Source: Psychrobacter immobilis
GTDB lineage: Bacteria; Pseudomonadota; Gammaproteobacteria; Pseudomonadales; Moraxellaceae
Length of the DNA stretch: 64,000 bases
Direction of reading: 5' to 3'
Assembly: GCF_904846285.1 (NCBI RefSeq)
Contig: NZ_CAJHAD010000012.1
Coordinates: 1-64,000, forward strand
Shown here piece by piece: positions 1 to 8,474 of this stretch. The number at the start of each line of letters is the position of its first letter. Positions within the stretch are counted from its first letter, which is position 1. The notes under the pieces are model-generated. The model was given only the letters and a program-made list of their open reading frames with translations, was not told the DNA's origin and did no database searches. Both the position numbers and the translations under genes were made by a program.

Positions 1-38
1 CACATATAAGTCATTCCGTTTGTCTTAATGAGGTGCGT

Positions 39-66
39 ATTATAGACGCTTTAATCAGTAAGTCAA
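39..66 (-). promoter_or_regulatory. Strong sigma70 promoter firing leftward out of the window
   Basis: Read on the minus strand, TTGACT (61-66) and a perfect TATAAT (39-44) are separated by 16 bases. Immediately upstream of the -35 box lies an A/T tract built from repeated TTTTA units (about 70-97), which looks like an UP element. Strong core plus UP element is typical of rRNA and tRNA promoters. The transcribed gene lies left of the window, so its identity is inference. Confidence 0.75.
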
Positions 67-188
67 GAGGTTATTTTATTTTATTTTATTTTAAATGAAT
101 CTAAAATTAGAAATAACTTACTTAAAGCTGGTTAGAATTATTTGAATGACAAGTCATTCTCAATCCGCCTTCCCTTCGACTGGGTGGC

Positions 189-216
189 ATTATACGCGGT
201 TTGATGTGGGGGTCAA
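189..216 (-). promoter_or_regulatory. Second strong sigma70 promoter firing leftward
   Basis: Read on the minus strand, TTGACC (211-216), a 16-base spacer and TATAAT (189-194) form a near-consensus promoter, 150 bases upstream of and in tandem with the one at 39-66. A/T-rich sequence (about 232-247) lies upstream. Downstream of both promoters the initially transcribed region contains GAATGACTT on the minus strand (8-16 and 151-159), so the promoter pair looks duplicated. Confidence 0.75.
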
Positions 217-351
217 GGGGGTTTGGACGTTTAAATTAATATATATCCTAACCCCTTGATTGCTTACGATTTAACTTTGAGACTTTAGCTTTATTCTATA
301 GTCTTATAAATCTAAGCTTGTAGTAATGCCAAAACATTATTAAGGATGTTT

Positions 352-876
352 ATGAAATTAGGCTTATTAATAGTTGGCTGGATCTCTCTTTTAGCAACTA
401 CTGCTGCGCTTGCTAATATTAGTTCTGATTATACCTCTCTTAAAGAGGAAGACTGCCAAACTTTGAATATGGTCGAAAATCTATATCAGGCAAATTGCCC
501 TTCAAAACAGAACTATCTGTTGCATACATTCAGTCGTGATTTGAGATCTGGGGTAGATTTAATATATCACAATCGCAAGGTATCTTATCAGCCTATACTG
601 CCTTTTCATGTGGGCGCGACTGTTGAGTGGAGATATGAGAAAGTTGGTAATGCAAAGAAGTGCCATGCTCTTATCTATCGTGTTTATATGGCTCAAATGG
701 ATCCCTTGGATAGTGATTCGTTTTATTTACCGAGGGAACAGGACAAGCAGCAATTGATTGTTATTCGTTTGAACAAGGAGAAGTTGTGTTTGCTGGGTGT
801 TATTGAACCAAGTAAAAATATGAATACAGAAGCTCGAAAGCTTGCGGACAATAAATCTGCTAGATGTATTAAGTAG
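352..876 (+). CDS. Hypothetical exported protein
   Basis: 174 residues that I do not recognise. The first ~22 residues (MKLG, a hydrophobic run, then an ALA-N junction) look like a Sec signal peptide with cleavage after ALA, so the mature protein is probably periplasmic. Five cysteines lie outside the signal, which could allow disulfides. The start at 352 is preferred over the ATG at 346 because the TAAGG at 341-345 abuts the first ATG but sits six bases before the second. The gene stands alone, divergent from the strong leftward promoters and well separated from thrS. No family, domain or function can be given. Confidence 0.6.
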   Translation: MKLGLLIVGWISLLATTAALANISSDYTSLKEEDCQTLNMVENLYQANCPSKQNYLLHTFSRDLRSGVDLIYHNRKVSYQPILPFHVGATVEWRYEKVGNAKKCHALIYRVYMAQMDPLDSDSFYLPREQDKQQLIVIRLNKEKLCLLGVIEPSKNMNTEARKLADNKSARCIK

Positions 877-1340
877 TTCAAACCTTTTCGTTACTGTCAT
901 GATGCATATTGATAGTACCCTTCTCTCTCTAGGTCCATAGCTATCTGTATATTTATCCTTCTTGATATTTATACAGATAGCACCTATATATAGAAGCTGA
1001 CGTAACCCCTTGCTTGCTAGTGTTAATAGACGGTTTTTGCTATAATAGCTGCTTTTATGACATTACTGCATAGCATGTCTGCCTACCTTTATTAGAACGG
1101 TACTTATTTATCATCATACTAAGTTGATTACGGGTCATTAGATGACTTAATAATTTTCCTACTATATATATGATGCTATATAAGTTTAAGCGCAGTGCTT
1201 GTAGTTAATGCTCACTTCTTACAACATATCCAACATATCCAACATATCAAAGCGGTTAGATATAATTGACGCAGTCTTACGGTTATATGATTGATGGTTG
1301 CAATCATCACTGCCAACGGACGCAAAAAGGTGAATAGATT
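877..1340. other. Intergenic region / thrS leader
   Basis: 464 bases with no convincing gene. They hold a perfect 11-bp inverted repeat (941-951 with 970-980) lacking a T-run, an extended -10 TGCTATAAT (1038-1046) and three tandem copies of a 9-base unit AACATATC(C/A) (1223-1249). If transcription starts near 1053, the thrS mRNA has a leader of roughly 290 bases. Confidence 0.55.
1038..1046 (+). promoter_or_regulatory. Probable thrS promoter (extended -10)
   Basis: TGCTATAAT is a perfect extended -10 element. No good -35 box lies at the right distance, which is acceptable for this class. It is the best promoter in front of thrS. The same extended -10 pattern recurs before several other genes in the window. 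Confidence 0.5.
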
Positions 1341-3275
1341 ATGGTAGCGATTACTTTACCCGATGGTAGCGTAAAAAACTTTGAAGGCAATACAACGGTC
1401 ATGGAAGTGGCGCAAAGTATTGGGGCAGGATTGGCGAAAGCGACGGTCGCTGGGCGCGTAGATGGTCAGTTAGTCGATGCGCACGACCCTATCGCCCATG
1501 ATGCCAAAGTTGAAATCGTAACGCCAAAAGATGCTGATGGTGTCGATATCATTCGCCACTCGGCTGCCCACTTACTAGGTCATGCCGTTAAGCAGCTATA
1601 TCCTGACGTAAAAATGGTGATTGGTCCTGTCATTGAAGATGGCTTTTATTACGACATCTATAGTGAGACGCCATTTACGCCTGAGCACATGGAAAAAATT
1701 GAAAAACGCATGATGGAGCTGATTAAGCAAGATTATGACGTTATCAAAAAAATAACGCCACGCGATGAAGTTATCAAGATATTTGAAGAGCGCGGCGAAG
1801 ACTATAAGCTTAAGCTGATTAATGATATGCCGGGCGAAGAAGCTTTTGGTCTATATCATCATCAAGAATATGTCGATATGTGCCGTGGTCCACACGTACC
1901 AAACACTCGCTTCTTAAAAGTATTTAAACTGACTAAAATGTCAGGTGCTTATTGGCGCGGCGATGCCAAAAACGAACAGCTACAACGTATCTATGGTACG
2001 GCGTGGGCAGATAAAAAAGATTTAAAAGCATATATTCAACGTATTGAAGAGGCCGAAAAACGCGATCACCGTAAGATTGGTAAAGCGTTAAATCTGTTCC
2101 ATATGCAAGAGCAAGCGCCGGGTATGGTGTTTTGGCATGCTAACGGTTGGACGATTTATCAGGTACTTGAGCAATATATGCGTAAAGTACAACATGATAA
2201 TGGCTATGAAGAAATCAAAACGCCACAAATCGTCGATCGTAGCCTGTGGGAACGCTCAGGCCATTGGGGTAACTATGCCACCAACATGTTTACCACCTCG
2301 AGTGAAAACCGTGATTACGCGGTAAAACCAATGAACTGCCCGTGTCACGTGCAAGTCTTTAACCAAGGTTTAAAGTCTTACCGTGAATTACCGCTACGTA
2401 TGGCAGAGTTTGGCTCGTGTCATCGTAATGAACCATCAGGTTCGCTACATGGTTTGATGCGCGTGCGTGGTTTTACCCAAGATGATGCGCATATCTTCTG
2501 TACCCAAGCGCAGATTCAGCAAGAAGTGGCGGACTTTATTAAGCTGACGCTTGCCGTTTATGAAGATTTTGGTTTTGATAATATTATTATGAAACTCTCG
2601 ACCCGCCCTGAAAAACGGGTTGGTAGCGATGAATCTTGGGACTTTGCCGAAAAAGCCTTGGCAGATGCGTTAGATAGCTCAGGACTAGATTGGGCTTATT
2701 TGCCGGGCGAAGGCGCATTCTATGGTCCGAAGATTGAATTTAGTCTAAAAGACTCGCTAGGTCGCGTCTGGCAGTGCGGTACGATTCAGGTTGATCCCAA
2801 TATGCCTGAGCGCCTCGATGCTGAATTTGTTAATGAGCAAAATGAGCGTGAAGTGCCTATAATGTTGCACCGTGCTATCTTGGGTTCATTTGAGCGCTTT
2901 ATCGGTATCTTAATTGAAAACTACGCCGGTTGGATGCCAGTATGGTTGGCACCGCAGCAGGTTGCAGTGATGAATATCACTGATAAACAAGCTGATGCTT
3001 GCGAAAATGTGGTGCGTGAGCTGAAAAATGCAGGTCTGCGAGCCACTAGTGACTTGCGTAACGAAAAGATTGGATTTAAGATACGAGAGAAAACATTAGA
3101 ACGCGTTCCCTATATGCTAGTATTGGGAGATAAAGAAGTCGAATCGGGCAGCGTCAACGTCCGAACTCGTGAAGGTGAAAACCTCGGCGTCATGAGTGTT
3201 GCAGAATTTATTACATTAGTACAGACCGCTGTTGGCAAAAAAGGCCGACAGACCCCAAAAACAGATGAGGAGTAA
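1341..3275 (+). CDS. thrS: Threonyl-tRNA synthetase
   Basis: Cytosolic class II aminoacyl-tRNA synthetase that charges tRNA-Thr. At 644 residues it has the full family length: TGS domain (about 1-62), editing/SAD domain (about 65-225), catalytic core (about 240-535) and anticodon-binding domain (about 540-640). The zinc ligands of the active site are visible as Cys333 (in MNCPCH), His384 (DDAHIFC) and His510 (MLHRAILGS). The third residue after Cys333 differs from the common MNCPGH motif. AAGGTG lies about nine bases before the ATG. Its stop codon lies six bases upstream of the infC start, so the two genes form an operon. In E. coli ThrRS represses its own translation by binding the leader; the long leader here is compatible with that but no such structure was shown. 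Confidence 0.97.
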   Translation: MVAITLPDGSVKNFEGNTTVMEVAQSIGAGLAKATVAGRVDGQLVDAHDPIAHDAKVEIVTPKDADGVDIIRHSAAHLLGHAVKQLYPDVKMVIGPVIEDGFYYDIYSETPFTPEHMEKIEKRMMELIKQDYDVIKKITPRDEVIKIFEERGEDYKLKLINDMPGEEAFGLYHHQEYVDMCRGPHVPNTRFLKVFKLTKMSGAYWRGDAKNEQLQRIYGTAWADKKDLKAYIQRIEEAEKRDHRKIGKALNLFHMQEQAPGMVFWHANGWTIYQVLEQYMRKVQHDNGYEEIKTPQIVDRSLWERSGHWGNYATNMFTTSSENRDYAVKPMNCPCHVQVFNQGLKSYRELPLRMAEFGSCHRNEPSGSLHGLMRVRGFTQDDAHIFCTQAQIQQEVADFIKLTLAVYEDFGFDNIIMKLSTRPEKRVGSDESWDFAEKALADALDSSGLDWAYLPGEGAFYGPKIEFSLKDSLGRVWQCGTIQVDPNMPERLDAEFVNEQNEREVPIMLHRAILGSFERFIGILIENYAGWMPVWLAPQQVAVMNITDKQADACENVVRELKNAGLRATSDLRNEKIGFKIREKTLERVPYMLVLGDKEVESGSVNVRTREGENLGVMSVAEFITLVQTAVGKKGRQTPKTDEE

Positions 3276-3283
3276 TACCTATT
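3267..3283 (+). promoter_or_regulatory. infC ribosome-binding site and AUU initiation codon
   Basis: GAGGAG (3267-3272) overlaps the last codons of thrS, followed by an eight-base spacer and ATT (3281-3283) in frame with the IF-3 coding sequence. Strong Shine-Dalgarno plus rare start codon is the known autoregulatory signature of infC. Confidence 0.88.
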
Positions 3284-3802
3284 AAACAGTCAAACCGTTT
3301 GAACATCAACGAAGATATCACAGCCAAAGAAGTCCGTCTCGTTAAAGAAGACGGCGAACAGATGGGCGTGGTAGATATCGATACCGCGATGAAAGCGGCA
3401 CGTGAGGACAGTCTAGATTTGGTCGAATTGGTTCCAGATGCCAAGCCGCCAGTATGCAAAATCATGGATTATAAGCATTTCCTCTATGATCAAAAGCAAA
3501 AAGCGAAAGAAGCTAAAAAGAACCAAAAGCAAACTCAGCTGAAAGAGATGAAGCTGCGTCCTAGTACTGAAGAAGCCGATTATCAGGTCAAACTGAAAAA
3601 AATCGTCAGCTTCTTAGAAGACCAAGACAAAGTTAAAATCAGTATTCGTTTCCGTGGTCGTGAAATGGCGCACCAAGAGATTGGTCGTAAGCAACTAGAT
3701 CGCATCATCGAAGACACTGCTGAGATTGCAAACGTCGAGCAATATCCAAAGATGGAAGGTCGTCAAATGGGTATGCTGTTAGGTCCTACCAAGAAAAAAT
3801 AG
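3281..3802 (+). CDS. infC: Translation initiation factor IF-3, AUU start
   Basis: IF-3 binds the 30S subunit, prevents premature 50S joining and proofreads the start codon. The 173-residue protein has the usual N-domain (about 1-75), a lysine-rich linker ([13 protein letters not shown]) and the C-domain ending in GPTKKK. No ATG/GTG start fits the conserved N-terminus (NRLNINEDI). The in-frame ATT at 3281 does, and has GAGGAG (3267-3272) eight bases upstream overlapping the end of thrS. AUU is the classical infC start: IF-3 rejects it, so the protein limits its own synthesis. A TTG at 3299 would delete conserved residues and lacks a ribosome site. The usual next genes, rpmI and rplT, are absent. 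Confidence 0.93.
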   Translation: MKQSNRLNINEDITAKEVRLVKEDGEQMGVVDIDTAMKAAREDSLDLVELVPDAKPPVCKIMDYKHFLYDQKQKAKEAKKNQKQTQLKEMKLRPSTEEADYQVKLKKIVSFLEDQDKVKISIRFRGREMAHQEIGRKQLDRIIEDTAEIANVEQYPKMEGRQMGMLLGPTKKK

Positions 3803-4168
3803 TCTGTTCAACAGCTTGCGATTCGTCGTGGCTATCAGCAGCCTATATAGACATTTAAATAGCTATTTAAATTCAAGCCATCAATATGCTACGGGATATT
3901 GATGGTTTTTTAATATATAAACCAGCAAATCATTATTTTTTAATCTATGAAACTTGCGAAACCTAGTTTACAAAACCTATCTTCTCAACCTTTTCATTAC
4001 CAGTTAATCTAAAGGTCTGTTCTATTACGCTTAAAAGCAATCCAAATAACAATAATCAATAACATAACAATTAAGAGCATAGCCATTAAGAGGACAGCCA
4101 TAGTCGATACTAAGACTATTAATGTCTTTGATAACTACATTAGCTCTTTAAATATTATAGGAAATTCC
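3803..4168. other. infC-telA intergenic region
   Basis: 366 bases with no gene. It contains the infC terminator (3878-3911). After it comes A/T-rich sequence with two adjacent copies of a ~15-base unit (TTAAGAGCATAGCCA-like, about 4071-4100). No ribosomal protein L35 or L20 reading frame is present here. No promoter for the next gene is convincing. Confidence 0.6.
3878..3911 (+). terminator. Rho-independent terminator after infC
   Basis: Perfect 10-bp stem (3878-3887 with 3896-3905), eight-base loop, then six T residues. It ends the thrS-infC transcript. Confidence 0.85.
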
Positions 4169-5413
4169 ATGCAAGAACTAACCCCACCCGAAAACGCCTC
4201 AACGCCAAGCATTACTTTAAGTGCACCTGAGCCGGTGAAAGAAATACAAAGAAGCGAAGCTGATCAAATGGTAAAGCTGGATGAAAGCCATATTCCAGAA
4301 CTTGATGCCAAGGTCGATGCCTTTGTTGATCACGTGATTAACAACTCGGTACACAGCTCTGAGTTTCAACAAAACGTGCAATCTATTCATAATTTGGGCA
4401 ATAAAGAAATCCGTGAATCGGCGCAAGTGTCGAACCGTATGCTTGATCTGCCAGCGAAAAGTCTCAATGAGAGCTTGTTTGACAATTCGCCTATTGCCAA
4501 GTCATTGACTGAGCTGCGCGGGATTGTCGAAGATTTAGACCCGAGCAAAAAAGAGCTAACTAGCTCACGTAAACTGTTTGGTCTTATTCCATTTGGCAAT
4601 AAAGTACAAGATTATTTCCGGCAATACGAATCGGCGCAATCGCATATTAACGCGGTGGTGACCAGCCTTTATAATGGCAAAGACGAGCTGCTCAAAGACA
4701 ATGCCATGATTGAGCAAGAAAAAGTCAATATGTGGGAATTGATGCAATCGATTCGCCAATATATCTATGTTGGTAAAAAAATCGATGAGCAGCTTGAGCA
4801 AAAGGTTTATGCTGTTGAAGCCACTGACCCTGAAAAAGCGCGTATTATTAAAGAAGAGATGCTGTTTTATGTGCGTCAAAAAAATACTGACTTTTTAACC
4901 CAATTAGCCGTAAACGTGCAAGGTTATTTAGCCCTTGATACTATTCGTAAAAATAACTTAGAGCTAATTAAAGGCGTAGACCGCGCGACCACGACGACTA
5001 TCTCGGCACTACGTACAGCAGTGGTTGTCGCTCAAGCAATGACCAATCAAAAACTGGTACTTGACCAAATTACGGCGTTAAATAAAACCACCAGCAGCTT
5101 GATTGAATCGACATCGGCAATGCTCAAACGTCAGTCACTTCAGATTCACGAGCAGGCAACCAGTAGCACGATTGAGCTTGATAAACTGCAAAATGCCTTC
5201 AATAACGTCTATGATACAATGGATATGATTAGTAATTATAAAATTGAAGCGTTAGAAAATATGAAGCAGACGGTCAATACTTTGACAGCTGAAGTTGATA
5301 AAGCGCAGAAATATCTCGATAAATCTAATCAAACGACAGTACTAGAGGTGTCGAAAGAGTTAAATACTAAAAAGATAACCAATCAATCAAATACGGTTGA
5401 TATCGATATTTAG
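4169..5413 (+). CDS. Toxic anion resistance protein, TelA/YceH-type
   Basis: 414 residues resembling the TelA family, soluble helical proteins linked to resistance to tellurite and other toxic anions; their biochemical role is unsettled. Visible traits are a disordered acidic/proline N-terminus (1-30), a DPSKKELTSSRKLFGLIPFGNK segment followed by YFRQYESAQSHINAVVTSLYNGKDEL, the KVYAVEATDPEKARIIKEEMLFYVRQKNTDFLTQLAVNVQGY core and long coiled-coil-like helices to the end. No signal peptide or membrane segment is seen. It is a single-gene unit between infC and rnr, with no ter genes nearby, so a role in tellurite resistance should not be assumed. Confidence 0.8.
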   Translation: MQELTPPENASTPSITLSAPEPVKEIQRSEADQMVKLDESHIPELDAKVDAFVDHVINNSVHSSEFQQNVQSIHNLGNKEIRESAQVSNRMLDLPAKSLNESLFDNSPIAKSLTELRGIVEDLDPSKKELTSSRKLFGLIPFGNKVQDYFRQYESAQSHINAVVTSLYNGKDELLKDNAMIEQEKVNMWELMQSIRQYIYVGKKIDEQLEQKVYAVEATDPEKARIIKEEMLFYVRQKNTDFLTQLAVNVQGYLALDTIRKNNLELIKGVDRATTTTISALRTAVVVAQAMTNQKLVLDQITALNKTTSSLIESTSAMLKRQSLQIHEQATSSTIELDKLQNAFNNVYDTMDMISNYKIEALENMKQTVNTLTAEVDKAQKYLDKSNQTTVLEVSKELNTKKITNQSNTVDIDI

Positions 5414-5568
5414 TATTTGGTTTATCTCCCATGTTGAATACTGTTAGCTATTAACGCTAGCAGCGACTTGCTATCTGATGCACATAAGACAATTGACCTA
5501 AGATATTACGGCGTTGTTCGTGTTAAGATAGTACTTATTAATAATTTTAAAAATAGATACGGTAATTT

Positions 5569-7863
5569 ATGAGTTGGAATGATCCAAACGCCTCGAATGA
5601 GGCACAAAAATACGTCAACCCTATTCCTAGTCGCGAACTGATACTCAGTACGATTAATGAATATGGCGAAGTCACGCATCAACAATTGGCAAAAGCCTTT
5701 AATATTGATGACCCTGACCAATTTGACGCTTTGGGCAATCGCCTAAAAGCAATGGCGCGCGATGGTCAAGTAAATCGAGACGGGCGTCCTTATCGATATC
5801 GCACCGTGACCGAGCATGATATCGTCACGGGCACAGTGTCAGCTCATCCTAAGGGTTTTGGCTTTGTTGTATTGAGCGATATGCCTGACCTGTTCTTGCA
5901 TGAAAAGCAGATGCGCTGGGTATTTAATGGCGATACAGTACAAGCGGTTGGTACGTCTACGGATAACCGTGGTCGCACTGAAGGTCGTATTGTCGATGTC
6001 GTTGAACGTCGCCAAAACAACTTCATTGGTACATTGGCGCATGATGAAGATGGTTATTGCGTTGAGCTTGGTAGTCCAAACAACCATCAGCCCATTACCG
6101 TCACTGAAGAAAACGTACAGGCGTTCAATGCCAAGCAAGGTGCGCCAGTCAAAGTCGATATTATCGATTGGCCGAACCAGCATGAATTTGCCACTGGTAA
6201 AATCACTGAAGTATTATCTGATGACAATGACCGTGAATTAATTATTGAGACTACCCTACTTAACTACGATATTCCGTCAGACTTTAGCGAAGCTGCGCTA
6301 CAACAGGCTAATGCGTATCAAGAGCCGACCGAAAAAGATTTGAAAGGTCGTACAGACCTGCGTGATTTACCCCTGATTACCATTGATGGTGAAGATGCGC
6401 GCGACTTTGATGATGCCGTATTTGCCGAAAAACGCTCAGGTGGTAACTATCGTGTGTTAGTGGCGATTGCCGATGTGAGTTATTACGTGACGCCAAATTC
6501 ACCACTTGATAAAGAGGCTTTCGAGCGCGGAACGTCAGTCTACTTCCCGCATCGCGTCATTCCAATGTTGCCAGAAGTATTATCTAATGGTTTGTGTTCA
6601 TTGAACCCTGAGCGTGACCGTCTCTGTATGGTTGCCGATATCAAAATATCTCGTGCCGGTAACGTTACTGGCTATGAGTTCTATCCTGGGGTTATGCATT
6701 CGCAAGCGCGTCTCACTTACAATCAAGTGAATGCTTACCTTGCTAATCCAAAAGATAACAGCGTACCTACATCATTAACCGGTAATAAAGACGTCAAAAA
6801 ATCGGTCGATACCTTACATCAATTGTATGAGCTGCTGCTGAAAAAGCGTGAAGAGCGTCATGCAATGGAGTTTGAGACGGTTGAAACTTATATTAAGTTT
6901 AATGAAAAAGGTGGTATCGAAGCCATTTTACCACGCACGCGCGGCGATGCGCAAAAGCTTATCGAAGAGTGCATGTTGCTTGCCAATACCTGTGCGGCAA
7001 ACTTTGCCCTGAGAAATGAGCTGCCTGTTTTATATCGTAACCATGATAAGCCTGATGGCGAAAAGTCGATGCGTATTCATGAATATGCAAAAAACTTTGG
7101 TCTAAGCTTCCCAGAAGAAAACCCAACGCAAGCGGATTATCAGCGGATTATCGAAGCGACTAAAGAGCGTCCTGACGCGATTAGTATCCATAGCATGCTA
7201 CTGCGCTCGATGATGCAAGCGAACTATGCACCTGACAATATCGGTCACTTTGGTTTGGCTTATGACGAATATAGCCACTTTACCTCGCCGATTCGCCGCT
7301 ATCCTGATTTAATGCTGCATCGTGCAATCAAAGCGAAAGTGACTAATAGTCAGCAGCCTGTGATGGACTTCTCGCTTGACGCTGCTGGCACGCAAACCTC
7401 AGATACTGAGCGCCGCGCTGAAAAAGCATCGCGCTATGTAGAATCTTGGCTCAAGTGTCATTATATGAAAGACCATGTCGGCGAAGAGTTCGATGGCGTC
7501 GTGACTACCGTGACGAGCTTCGGTCTATTTGTCACCTTGACTGACTTGTATATTGATGGTCTAGTGCACATTTCAAACGTTGGTGATGATTTCTTTGTCT
7601 ATGATGAGCAGCAACAACAGCTTATTGGTAAAGACAGAGGCACTGTATTTGGTCTCGGTGATTTAATCAAAGTGAAAGTAGCGGGCGTCAATATGGATCT
7701 GCTACAAATCGACTTTGATCTAAAAGCTAAGCTACAAGCGAGCCAAATGAATCAAACCAAAAGAGATCAGCCAAAGAAAACTCCGGCTAGCAACACTTCG
7801 GCTAATACAACCTCTGCTAAAAGAAGCAGCAGTCGTGGTAAAGGTGCTAGTAAGAAAAGCTAA
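5569..7863 (+). CDS. rnr: Ribonuclease R
   Basis: 3'-5' processive exoribonuclease of the RNase II family that degrades structured RNA and takes part in rRNA quality control and trans-translation. The 764 residues contain an N-terminal helix-turn-helix (about 15-65), cold-shock domains (GTVSAHPKGFGFVVL and following), the RNB catalytic domain with metal-binding Asp273, Asp279, Asp281 and Asp282 (in DGEDARDFDDAVF), an S1 domain (about 640-720) and a lysine/serine-rich tail ending in KGASKKS. In many gammaproteobacteria rnr precedes rlmB; here it is monocistronic with its own terminator. RNase R is often induced in the cold, which would suit a psychrotolerant host, but no cold-shock leader was identified. 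Confidence 0.95.
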   Translation: MSWNDPNASNEAQKYVNPIPSRELILSTINEYGEVTHQQLAKAFNIDDPDQFDALGNRLKAMARDGQVNRDGRPYRYRTVTEHDIVTGTVSAHPKGFGFVVLSDMPDLFLHEKQMRWVFNGDTVQAVGTSTDNRGRTEGRIVDVVERRQNNFIGTLAHDEDGYCVELGSPNNHQPITVTEENVQAFNAKQGAPVKVDIIDWPNQHEFATGKITEVLSDDNDRELIIETTLLNYDIPSDFSEAALQQANAYQEPTEKDLKGRTDLRDLPLITIDGEDARDFDDAVFAEKRSGGNYRVLVAIADVSYYVTPNSPLDKEAFERGTSVYFPHRVIPMLPEVLSNGLCSLNPERDRLCMVADIKISRAGNVTGYEFYPGVMHSQARLTYNQVNAYLANPKDNSVPTSLTGNKDVKKSVDTLHQLYELLLKKREERHAMEFETVETYIKFNEKGGIEAILPRTRGDAQKLIEECMLLANTCAANFALRNELPVLYRNHDKPDGEKSMRIHEYAKNFGLSFPEENPTQADYQRIIEATKERPDAISIHSMLLRSMMQANYAPDNIGHFGLAYDEYSHFTSPIRRYPDLMLHRAIKAKVTNSQQPVMDFSLDAAGTQTSDTERRAEKASRYVESWLKCHYMKDHVGEEFDGVVTTVTSFGLFVTLTDLYIDGLVHISNVGDDFFVYDEQQQQLIGKDRGTVFGLGDLIKVKVAGVNMDLLQIDFDLKAKLQASQMNQTKRDQPKKTPASNTSANTTSAKRSSSRGKGASKKS

Positions 7864-7883
7864 AGTAGTCTAAAACTTAAGAT

Positions 7884-7919
7884 TAAAAAAAGACTAACGT
7901 TATCGTTAGTCTTTTTTTA
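7884..7919 (+). terminator. Rho-independent terminator after rnr
   Basis: GACTAACG (7892-7899) pairs with CGTTAGTC (7904-7911) around a four-base loop, extended by an A-tract/T-tract pair. It could work on both strands but best serves rnr. Confidence 0.9.
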
Positions 7920-8035
7920 TGTGTTGATTAATTGGTAGTTCATTGAATGGCTGGATTAAGATGCGGGATATTTGAGGCCTAAAAACTCTAAGCACTAATA
8001 ACTCTAAACATTAATTATTCTAAGCACTAAAACAA

Positions 8036-8356
8036 TTATTGTGTGTCCATCATTTGCTCGCTACGTTGTTGGTTTACCTGCTCTGCTTGCTCTATCTGAG
8101 TGGTCGCCTTATCGATGATGGCTTTTGGCTGTTGCCCTAACGGCTTGCTTGCGATATCTGACGTATTGGTAGTGGGATTAACATTGCTGACATTAGCGTC
8201 ATTGCTCTCAGCTGCATTAGTAGCAGTTTTTTCTACTTTATTACTAGCGGCTATTACTTCTCTATTTTTTTCACGTTGGCTGCCGCTAATCATATTAAAC
8301 CCTAATAAAATAACCATACCTGCCAAAGCAAAAATAATCAGATGTTTCATTTGCAT
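8036..8356 (-). CDS. Hypothetical single-pass membrane protein
   Basis: 106 residues, not recognised. An N-terminal hydrophobic segment (about 4-24) is followed by a basic SGSQREKNRE stretch and a polar tail rich in Asn, Thr, Ala and Gln. It probably stays as a membrane anchor with the tail outside the cytoplasm. The ATG at 8356 is followed two codons later by another at 8350; neither has a clear ribosome site. It lies 118 bases downstream of the BON-MscS gene on the same strand, so co-transcription is possible. Composition gives no functional clue. Confidence 0.55.
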   Translation of the reverse strand: MQMKHLIIFALAGMVILLGFNMISGSQREKNREVIAASNKVEKTATNAAESNDANVSNVNPTTNTSDIASKPLGQQPKAIIDKATTQIEQAEQVNQQRSEQMMDTQ

Positions 8357-8474
8357 AAAAATGTCTCGTCTATTGCGATAAAATGTAGATAGATGTTTCG
8401 TTGCATTTTTTATGCCGACTTTTATCTTTAGTATTCATCTTTCTATAGGGAATATTCACCATTATCCTTGAGGG

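Noticed and set aside
3299-3802. infC starting at TTG 3299
   Set aside because: It would delete the conserved N-terminal residues and has no ribosome site; the ATT at 3281 has GAGGAG at the right distance.
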